From contig DAOWMW010000108.1 of the NCBI GenBank assembly GCA_030642865.1, positions 1 to 5,517 on the forward strand: a DNA stretch of 5,517 nucleotides, read 5' to 3'. Below the pieces are notes generated by a model. It had not been told where the DNA came from and did not search any database. It saw only the letters and a list, made by a program, of their open reading frames with translations. This stretch comes from Desulfobacteraceae bacterium. Lineage in GTDB: Bacteria; Desulfobacterota; Desulfobacteria; Desulfobacterales; BuS5. This document shows, one piece after another, positions 1 to 5,517 of the stretch. How positions within the stretch are numbered: the stretch's first letter is position 1; each line of letters opens with the position of its first letter. The position numbers and the translations under genes are program-made.

Positions 1-810
1 CCCGGGAAATCTGGTGAACACTTCTGATATGATATTGCTTATATCAGCCTCTTCTTCATCCCTCACAGACCCTAGAACAAGAAAAGATGCTCCAGGTTTT
101 AAAAATTGTTTTATCTGTTTTTCAAGGGCAGAGTAATCAGTCTTCTCTGCAACTCTGTCAAATTTTATATTGGGCATAACATCAACAGAGGCAGAATCAA
201 AAAGACAGGCAAACCGTTTTGCCTCCATGGAGGTAACCGCACAGATCTTGTCGGGCATGAGGCTTCGCCAAAGAGAAGGCCATAAAAGATACTGGTTCAA
301 ACTTTTTTCCGTAATCCTTCCATTAATAATTAGTATTTTACATTGATGCTTTTTCAGGGCAGCAAGATGGGCAGGCCACATTTCAGTCTCCATGAGAATC
401 ATGATTCTGGGACTGACCTGTTGTACAGCAGCATCCATCAATGCAGGTTTGTCAAAAGGGAAAAAAGCTGTGGAAATCTTCATGGCGGAGGCATTTTCAA
501 TATCAGGCACCCCTTTATTCAAAATATCGAGACCCTGCCTGGTATTTGTGGTAATCAGAATATCTGCTGATCCGCCATAAAGCCGGGAAAAGCTCTTTAA
601 AAGAGTTAAGGCTATATACGATTCACCTGCAGAAGCGGCCTGAATCCATACATCTGCTATAGTTAATTTAACAGACAAAGTCCTTTCCAAAAACCCGTCT
701 GCAAGCCTGTGGTTACGTCTTAGCAAAGGTATAGCAACTTTCCATGCAAAATTATAAAAGGAGAAAGCCCTATTGTTCAAAATCTGTTGTAACCTGTTTT
801 TTTTTAACAT
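1..810 (-). CDS. waaA: 3-deoxy-D-manno-octulosonic acid (Kdo) transferase, N-terminal part (C-terminus beyond window)
   Basis: WaaA (KdtA) transfers Kdo from CMP-Kdo to lipid IVA at the cytoplasmic face of the inner membrane, the first step of LPS inner-core assembly. The reading frame is open from ATG at 808-810 to the window edge: 270 codons, where the family usually has about 420-440 residues, so roughly the last third is missing. Seen: a short hydrophobic N-terminal segment (about 16-30, the usual membrane-associating part); WIQAASAGE at 55-63, with E63 matching the catalytic-base Glu of the family; ETEMWP at 141-146; NGRI at 163-166; PNIKFD at 213-218 (family form GNLKFD); and GSVRDEEE at 247-254 (family form GSTxxGEE). 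The last two lie in the linker and early C-terminal GT-B domain. An in-frame stop at 823-825 limits the start. No Shine-Dalgarno precedes the ATG, so a TTG at codon 11 (778-780) is a possible alternative. The gene follows gdhA by 62 bp. Identity is secure from the motifs; the start is less certain. Confidence 0.93.
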   Translation of the reverse strand, partial: MLKKNRLQQILNNRAFSFYNFAWKVAIPLLRRNHRLADGFLERTLSVKLTIADVWIQAASAGESYIALTLLKSFSRLYGGSADILITTNTRQGLDILNKGVPDIENASAMKISTAFFPFDKPALMDAAVQQVSPRIMILMETEMWPAHLAALKKHQCKILIINGRITEKSLNQYLLWPSLWRSLMPDKICAVTSMEAKRFACLFDSASVDVMPNIKFDRVAEKTDYSALEKQIKQFLKPGASFLVLGSVRDEEEADISNIISEVFTRFPG

Positions 811-872
811 AATTGAATAATTTTAAAGCAAAAAATCGGAGTTGGTCATAACGTCGGCCATTTGAACTAAAC

Positions 873-2222
873 TTAAACCAGCCCCTGATCAATCATGGCT
901 TCCACAACTTTAATGAATCCGGCCATATTAGCTCCGGCAAAATAATTTCCAGGGAGATTATACTGCCGGGCAGCATCAAGAGAACTTCTGTGAATATTTT
1001 TCATAATAATTTTCAGCCTTTGATCCACCTCTTCAGCCGGCCAGCTAAGGCGCATGCTGTTTTGAGCCATTTCAAGACCTGATACGGCAACACCCCCTGC
1101 ATTTGCGGCCTTTGCAGGACCATAAAGAATATTATTATCCAGGAATAATTTTACGCCCCCGTACATTACAGGCATGTTTGCTCCCTCACAAACCAGAGAG
1201 ACTCCATTATTTATCAGATTTTGGGCATCTGTTTCATTTATTTCATTTTCTGTTGCGCAGGGAAAAGCACAGTCTGCCTTATAATTCCATAAAGGATTAT
1301 AGCCGGCCCCATGGTCACAGACCGTATAAACAGCCTCTTTATACTTATCTGCATACTCTTTTATTCTTCCCCTTTTTACGTTTTTAAGCCTTTTTACAAA
1401 ATGCAATTTACTTTCATCAATTCCGCTTTCATCAAGTATATATCCTGATGAATCAGATAGAGTAATAACTTTTCCCCCCAGGGCAATAATTTTTTCAGAA
1501 GTGAACTGGGCAACATTGCCGGAACCTGAAACAAGACAAATCTTGTCACTGATTGTTGAATTCTTTTCTGCCAGCATTTCCGCTGCAAAATATACACAAC
1601 CGTATCCTGTTGCTTCCGGTCGTATCAGGCTTCCGCCCCATCCTATGCTCTTTCCTGTCAGCACCCCTGTGAATTCATTTTTCAGTTTCTTGTACATACC
1701 GAACAAAAAACCTATTTCCCTTGCCCCAACACCAATATCACCGGCAGGGATATCCGTGTTTGGACCTATATGACGAAAAAGTTCAGCCATGAAACTCTGG
1801 CAAAATCTCATAACTTCACTGTCCGATTTTCCCTTGGGGTCAAAATCCGAGCCACCTTTACCTCCCCCCATCTGAAGGGTGGTTAAGGCATTTTTAAAAA
1901 CCTGTTCAAAAGCAAGAAATTTTAATATGGACAGGTTCACAGAGGGGTGAAACCGAAGTCCTCCCTTATATGGACCAAGGGCACTGTTCATCTCTATTCT
2001 AAAGCCCCTGTTAACATGAACCCCGCCCCTGTCATCCATCCATGGAACACGGAATATTATAATCCGTTCAGGCTCGGTTATCCTTTGAACAATCTTTAGA
2101 CGACGGTATTCAGGATTTTTTTCCAGTACAGGAGCAATCGATTCAAGGACTTCTGTGACAGCCTGATGAAACTCCCTTTCCCCTGGATCCCTCCCCTTAA
2201 TAATATTAATCTCGTTTTCCAT
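873..2222 (-). CDS. gdhA: NADP-type glutamate dehydrogenase (hexameric, about 50 kDa class)
   Basis: GdhA catalyses reductive amination of 2-oxoglutarate with ammonium to L-glutamate in the cytoplasm, mainly for nitrogen assimilation. At 449 residues it is the normal length of the small hexameric class (E. coli GdhA is 447), and it aligns end to end with that enzyme from memory. Seen: substrate-binding YKGGLRFHPSVN at 85-96; the active-site lysine K122 in MGGGKGG (118-124), followed by SDFDPKGKS; the catalytic aspartate D162 in PAGDIGVG (159-166); GGSLIRPEATGYG at 196-208; the Rossmann-fold loop GSGNVA at 233-238; SDSS at 256-259 after the second Rossmann strand, which as in E. coli favours NADP(H); and NAGGVAVSGLEMAQN at 374-388. 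No catalytic residue is missing. The start is fixed by an AGGA ribosome binding site 6 nt before the ATG and by family length. The gene lies 100 bp after the PEP/pyruvate-binding gene and 62 bp before waaA, all co-directional; co-transcription is possible but unproven. The coenzyme call is inferred from the motif. Confidence 0.97.
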   Translation of the reverse strand: MENEINIIKGRDPGEREFHQAVTEVLESIAPVLEKNPEYRRLKIVQRITEPERIIIFRVPWMDDRGGVHVNRGFRIEMNSALGPYKGGLRFHPSVNLSILKFLAFEQVFKNALTTLQMGGGKGGSDFDPKGKSDSEVMRFCQSFMAELFRHIGPNTDIPAGDIGVGAREIGFLFGMYKKLKNEFTGVLTGKSIGWGGSLIRPEATGYGCVYFAAEMLAEKNSTISDKICLVSGSGNVAQFTSEKIIALGGKVITLSDSSGYILDESGIDESKLHFVKRLKNVKRGRIKEYADKYKEAVYTVCDHGAGYNPLWNYKADCAFPCATENEINETDAQNLINNGVSLVCEGANMPVMYGGVKLFLDNNILYGPAKAANAGGVAVSGLEMAQNSMRLSWPAEEVDQRLKIIMKNIHRSSLDAARQYNLPGNYFAGANMAGFIKVVEAMIDQGLV

Positions 2223-2228
2223 TTTTCT

Positions 2229-2232
2229 TCCT
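2229..2232 (-). promoter_or_regulatory. Shine-Dalgarno site of gdhA
   Basis: On the minus strand the bases before the ATG read AAAGGAAGAAAA, putting an AGGA core 6 nt upstream of the start codon. This supports the chosen GdhA start. Confidence 0.7.
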
Positions 2233-2244
2233 TTATTTGTTAGC

Positions 2245-2268
2245 AGGGGCAGGTCTTGTGCCCGCCCT
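2245..2268. repeat. GC-rich imperfect hairpin between the PEP/pyruvate-binding gene and gdhA (REP-like)
   Basis: This GC-rich island sits in an AT-rich 100-bp spacer. The core is an exact GGGCA (2247-2251) / TGCCC (2259-2263) inverted repeat with a 7-nt loop. An alternative pairing of AGGG-C-GG against CC-G-CCCT spans 2245-2268 with two bulges, as if a longer symmetric palindrome had decayed. It resembles the short GGGCAGG...CCTGCCC intergenic palindromes that I recall being dispersed in many bacterial genomes. No T-run follows on either strand (the minus strand continues CTGCTAACAAATAAAGG), so it is unlikely to be an intrinsic terminator. It lies 23-46 nt before the gdhA start codon, within its 5' leader or an intercistronic mRNA, where it could affect processing or translation. 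That role is inference. Confidence 0.4.
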
Positions 2269-2322
2269 TTACTATTCAGCGAATATCTGCATCAACAGGT
2301 ATAATCTGATTAAAACATCCGT

Positions 2323-5300
2323 TTAAAGCAATATAACTCCCCTTGATTTATTCCCGTCAATTTTTATCTTAAAGGATTCTTTTTGTCTGACATGTAATAA
2401 AAAAGAGGTCTCCTGTTCAACAGGGAGAACTTTTAACCTGTTGAAATCGATAAAGCTGTTATTATCATACTGCGAAACAGTCAGATACCCGATTCCAAGG
2501 GATGTGATATTATGGAAAAAATGGGTGCCCCGGGAAGACTCTGCATTCAATTTTTCAGAAGATGTTTCTATGATAACACCAGCTCCGGAAATATCATTCC
2601 AGGTTACAGGAATACCAAGCCACCTGTCGGTGGTACCCCATCTCCCAGGCCCTGCAAGTATATATTTTCTCTTTTGCCGGACAAGTTCCCTGTTAATCAT
2701 GGCGACCTGTCTGGCAATTTCAAGTGTGCATGCAGGATCAAAGGACTCTGGCTTTACAAAAACAATATCCGAAATATCCAGAAATGTCCCGTTTCCCAGG
2801 GCATTATCTGTAAAGCATATGGATTTTGCAATCTCATCATCACTAATAAGAACTTCCATGCTCCTGTAAAACATGGAGATGGGTCTGATCTGAAGAAGCA
2901 CAAACTCAGGTTTCAGGCACCCCCCTCCCTGATTACCCCCTTTGGGAAAATTTATCGCAAATTCGATTTCCACAGGGGTGCCCATCCCTTCCTGACCAAT
3001 ACTTAATATATCTGTCAAGAGTTCCGGAAGGGGAAAAGTATTGTATTTTAATATGCCGGCAAATGTCAATATTCTATGCCCGCTGATTTCTGCACTATCC
3101 CTGATTCTGTGATCTTCCGGGAAATAGGTACTAAAAAGATGTGACCCGGTATTACGAAAAATTTCATCGGGCATATCATCTATATCCAGTTTCACAAGGG
3201 TTTTATCCACAGCTTGATTTTCAGAAGAAAGGTTTGATGGTTGAACTTCATCCCGGGGTTCTCTCATTTTAAGGGCATAATAATTACGCTGACAGTTTTC
3301 AAGAATATCATCAACTGTTGAAAACTGCGGAAGAATTTCCGGATATCTGGGGGAAAACCGAAGTGCCCTTCCCCCCTCCACAACTGTTTTTCCCAGACCC
3401 ATAGCAACATAGGCTATCCCTTCCTCTGACTGCATGTATGATAATGGATAATAATTATACGATTGAGCAACTCCTGAAACATCAGGAAAATAAAAATCAC
3501 CATGGCGCTGTCCCACAATTGGCTGGAGGATAACCCCCATTTTCTCTTCCTCGGGCCTGTGAAGGCTGGTTTTTGCCATCTGCGCTGGAGCGTCAAGATA
3601 TGTGGAGGCATATACCAGTTTTACAGCACTTAAAAGCTGGGCGAGCCTTACACCTGTTTCAGGATGATTATTGGGAAGCATTATGGTTTTATATATTCCG
3701 GCACAGGGCATATATTGAGCGTCTTCAAGAAGACTCGATGATCGTACAGCAATGGGACGGTCTGTTTTAAGAAGATACTGTTCAAGATCAGAAGATAGAC
3801 GGTCAGGAAGATCCGCACCATGGAACATCTTTATTATACTTTCATCACTATATTTCCGGCCTGAAAAATCATGCTTTGAAAAATGATTTTCCATGAATTC
3901 ATCAAATATGTCTGTGGTAATAACAAGTGTTTTGGGCACATAAATATTCAGATCAGGATATTTATCATAAAGTGCTTTTGTCCGGCAAAAAAGATAAGAC
4001 ATAAAGGCAAGGCCCCTGGCCTTTCCGCCGAGAAAGCCTTTCCCTGTTTTCATAAAATATGCATTTGTATTAAGATCCTCAGGAATAAAATCGATAACAG
4101 CCCCTTTGTGCCGGCCCCTCCGATTTGCGACAAGTAAATCAAAAAGATACTTTTTAATTTCTCCGGTACTTGAAAATTCAGCCGGCTTTACTTGTTGAAG
4201 ATTTGAAGCCAGTCGTATTTCAGAACGGGCCATAAGCCAGGTTGAAAAATGATCCCTGCATGCATGGTACAGAATCGATTCATCCGGAACAGATAAAATA
4301 ATTTTTTCCATCTCTCGGATATTGGATGCTCTGGCAACCTCTGTTCCGTCATCCATACGAAATACAAAATCTCCAAAAGCCAAAAATTTTATGAAAAAAA
4401 AACGAATATCATTATAAAGGGAAGGTGACTTTTTATTCAAAAACAGGACTGATCGTTTTAATGCCTTTTCACGGTTGGCTTCATCTGAACTTAAAATCAG
4501 AAGGGGCATGCCGGGAAATTCTTTTTTAATCAGATCGATCAGTACGAAACCCGCATTATCGTCAAGCCTCCCCTCTCTGTAAAACCGGACATCAGAAATA
4601 ATACTGAGCAAATAAGGCTTAAACCTTCGGACAAGGCAAAGAGCTTCCTCAAAATTCCTGGCGGTAAGAATTTTTGGCCTTGCCCGCATCATGAGCAGAC
4701 CGTGGGAACGATTAACAGACTCATCCATCACAGCCTGTGTCTGAATTACAATCTCTTTATACAAAACAGGAAGAATAGATGAAGAATAAATAGGAGAATC
4801 CTCCACAAAAATAATGACCCTCACCCGTCCCCTTTGGGTATCATAATCAACATTAAGGATGTCTTCAACGTTCTTTATGATGGACAAAAGAAGATCTGTA
4901 TTCCCCCTCCAGACAAATTTCATATCAAAGAGATCTTCTTTATACGCCCCCCCATGATCTGCCATGAGGCTGTCGGCATTGGGGGACAAAAGAGATATAA
5001 AAAGGGATGGATGGGCTTCCTTTATTTTACCGCACAAAAAACAGGGATCTATATTTTTCAGGTTGGACATAACAAGTACAAGATCAACATCATTTTCCGA
5101 TAAAGCCGCAAACGCTTCTTCCATGGAAGATACCCATATGATCCTGGGAGGGGCGGATAAATTCAGCTCATGGTATTCACCGATTATTCCTTCGGCAAGG
5201 CCCCCATCTTCTTCCGTGACAAAAGCATCATAAAGGCTCGAAACAAGCAAAATTTTAGAAACATGAAAATGCATAAGCTCACGATGCACTTCAAGGAAAC

Positions 5301-5340
5301 CGTCCACCTCATCGGGCAGATCGCATAACTTTATCGACAT
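2323..5340 (-). CDS. PEP/pyruvate-binding (PPDK N-terminal, ATP-grasp) protein with N-terminal receiver domains
   Basis: A 1005-residue, probably cytoplasmic protein (no signal peptide or clear membrane segment). Domains seen: a degenerate receiver-like fold at about 27-145; a second receiver at about 173-315 with acidic pair E180/D181, candidate phospho-acceptor D250 (ISDV), S284/S285 and K303 or K304; a conserved linker (about 320-420; GDFVFR, LYHACRDHFSTWLMAR); a PPDK/PEP-synthase N-terminal ATP-grasp region at about 430-822; and a C-terminal domain (about 858-1005) with GPGRWGTTDRWLGIP and SRGTHFFHN. ATP-site equivalents are present: K440 in FLGGK, R533 in AVRSSS, E793 in EIEFA, and Q817/R819 in LLQIRP. 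The swivelling phosphohistidine domain (TCHAA-type motif) and the PEP/pyruvate TIM barrel of true PEP synthase or PPDK are absent, so it should not make PEP alone. I recall similar long proteins in Desulfobacterota and Bacteroidota, with no established reaction. The ATG has an AGGTG site 5 nt upstream, and the N-terminus matches the remembered family. It is the first of three co-directional genes. Phosphorylation-controlled ATP-dependent activity is inference. Confidence 0.9.
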   Translation of the reverse strand: MSIKLCDLPDEVDGFLEVHRELMHFHVSKILLVSSLYDAFVTEEDGGLAEGIIGEYHELNLSAPPRIIWVSSMEEAFAALSENDVDLVLVMSNLKNIDPCFLCGKIKEAHPSLFISLLSPNADSLMADHGGAYKEDLFDMKFVWRGNTDLLLSIIKNVEDILNVDYDTQRGRVRVIIFVEDSPIYSSSILPVLYKEIVIQTQAVMDESVNRSHGLLMMRARPKILTARNFEEALCLVRRFKPYLLSIISDVRFYREGRLDDNAGFVLIDLIKKEFPGMPLLILSSDEANREKALKRSVLFLNKKSPSLYNDIRFFFIKFLAFGDFVFRMDDGTEVARASNIREMEKIILSVPDESILYHACRDHFSTWLMARSEIRLASNLQQVKPAEFSSTGEIKKYLFDLLVANRRGRHKGAVIDFIPEDLNTNAYFMKTGKGFLGGKARGLAFMSYLFCRTKALYDKYPDLNIYVPKTLVITTDIFDEFMENHFSKHDFSGRKYSDESIIKMFHGADLPDRLSSDLEQYLLKTDRPIAVRSSSLLEDAQYMPCAGIYKTIMLPNNHPETGVRLAQLLSAVKLVYASTYLDAPAQMAKTSLHRPEEEKMGVILQPIVGQRHGDFYFPDVSGVAQSYNYYPLSYMQSEEGIAYVAMGLGKTVVEGGRALRFSPRYPEILPQFSTVDDILENCQRNYYALKMREPRDEVQPSNLSSENQAVDKTLVKLDIDDMPDEIFRNTGSHLFSTYFPEDHRIRDSAEISGHRILTFAGILKYNTFPLPELLTDILSIGQEGMGTPVEIEFAINFPKGGNQGGGCLKPEFVLLQIRPISMFYRSMEVLISDDEIAKSICFTDNALGNGTFLDISDIVFVKPESFDPACTLEIARQVAMINRELVRQKRKYILAGPGRWGTTDRWLGIPVTWNDISGAGVIIETSSEKLNAESSRGTHFFHNITSLGIGYLTVSQYDNNSFIDFNRLKVLPVEQETSFLLHVRQKESFKIKIDGNKSRGVILL

Positions 5341-5345
5341 GGAAA

Positions 5346-5350
5346 CACCT
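5346..5350 (-). promoter_or_regulatory. Shine-Dalgarno site of the PEP/pyruvate-binding gene
   Basis: The minus strand reads AGGTGTTTCC immediately before the ATG at 5338-5340, giving an AGGTG core with 5-nt spacing. This supports the start used for the 1005-residue protein. No convincing -35/-10 pair was found in the 42 bp between this gene and the palindromic repeat. Confidence 0.6.
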
Positions 5351-5382
5351 GTTTAAAATATTGATACTTTTCCTGGCTCTTA

Positions 5383-5517
5383 GGGCTCGCCCAAAAATAA
5401 CTTAACATTTTAAGCGTCGATCCATCCTGCCTGACTGCGTTACGAAAACGTATAAATATCCTGATATTCCTACGCTTTCGCGCCTTGCCAGGCAGGCGCC
5501 TCAACACTTAAAATTGC
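5383..5517. repeat. Long imperfect palindrome, MITE-like intergenic repeat, truncated by the window edge
   Basis: The sequence folds back on itself around a centre at 5461-5462. Matching blocks, left arm against reverse complement of right arm, are: 5455-5460 / 5463-5468 (6 of 6); 5449-5452 / 5471-5474 (4 of 4); 5443-5447 / 5476-5480 (5 of 5); 5437-5439 / 5481-5483 (3 of 3, after a 3-nt TTA bulge); 5426-5433 CCTGCCTG / 5489-5496 CAGGCAGG (8 of 8); and 5407-5420 / 5501-5514 (12 of 14). The left arm continues outward through AAAAATAACTTAA to GGGCTCGCCC (5383-5392), itself a small inverted repeat and a plausible outer tip. Its right-hand partner would lie beyond the window. No coding frame is evident in it. 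The size, nested symmetry and intergenic position fit a non-autonomous MITE or a large bacterial interspersed palindrome. An alternative is a very long hairpin terminator or regulatory RNA of a gene to the right. The symmetry is certain; the mobile nature is inferred. Confidence 0.72.

Noticed and set aside
343..580. Plus-strand open frames of 75 and 62 residues
   Set aside because: They lie antisense to the WaaA core containing ETEMWP and NGRI and show no protein-like motif of their own.
811..872. Possible intrinsic terminator between gdhA and waaA (T-run at 832-837 on the minus-strand reading)
   Set aside because: The bases before the T-run form no stem longer than about 3 bp, so there is no proper terminator hairpin.
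1103..1773. Plus-strand frames (94 and 90 residues) and a minus-strand frame at 1394-1597 inside gdhA
   Set aside because: They are shadows of gdhA, whose frame carries uninterrupted GDH motifs.
2262..2295. Possible gdhA promoter, TTGATG and TAGTAA on the minus strand
   Set aside because: The spacing is only 15 nt and the -10 match is poor; not enough to call a promoter.
2512..3006. 164-residue plus-strand open frame, and the overlapping one at 2441-2869
   Set aside because: Both lie wholly antisense to the conserved 3' part of the PEP/pyruvate-binding gene, have no recognisable domain, and the minus-strand protein is conserved across the whole stretch.
2323..5340. Calling the large gene ppsA (PEP synthase) or ppdK
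   Set aside because: Only the N-terminal ATP-grasp part is shared; the phosphohistidine domain and TIM barrel needed for PEP formation are absent.

Overview
The window holds three genes, all on the minus strand, so transcription runs from right to left: a long PEP/pyruvate-binding (PPDK N-terminal-like) protein fused to response-regulator-type receiver domains (5340 to 2323), an NADP-type glutamate dehydrogenase gdhA (2222 to 873), and the N-terminal 270 codons of waaA/kdtA, the Kdo transferase of lipid A biosynthesis (810 to 1, cut by the left edge). Coding density is high. The intergenic gaps are 62 bp (waaA/gdhA) and 100 bp (gdhA/PEP-binding gene), and there is a non-coding stretch of 177 bp at the right edge.

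The organism is probably a Gram-negative bacterium, because waaA makes lipopolysaccharide core. Moderately AT-rich coding sequence (GC about 40% by eye), the sequence style of WaaA, and a receiver/PPDK_N protein of a type I recall from Desulfobacterota and Bacteroidota together suggest a marine-type sulfate reducer of the Desulfobacteraceae/Desulfobacula kind. That placement is inference from memory, not a search result.

Region by region: 1-810 waaA (partial); 811-872 short AT-rich spacer without a convincing terminator or Shine-Dalgarno; 873-2222 gdhA with a clear ribosome binding site; 2223-2322 spacer with an imperfect GC-rich, REP-like hairpin; 2323-5340 the multidomain PEP/pyruvate-binding protein; 5341-5382 its short leader with a ribosome binding site; 5383-5517 a long imperfect palindrome that looks like a MITE or dispersed intergenic repeat and runs off the right edge.

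GdhA joins ammonium to 2-oxoglutarate. The large protein keeps the ATP-grasp residues of PPDK/PEP synthase but lacks the phosphohistidine and PEP-forming domains, and carries one intact and one degenerate receiver domain. It therefore looks like a regulated ATP-dependent enzyme or sensor of unknown reaction rather than a PEP synthase. Nothing in the sequence ties waaA functionally to the other two genes beyond shared orientation. The two items most worth pursuing are the domain architecture of the large protein and the right-edge palindrome.
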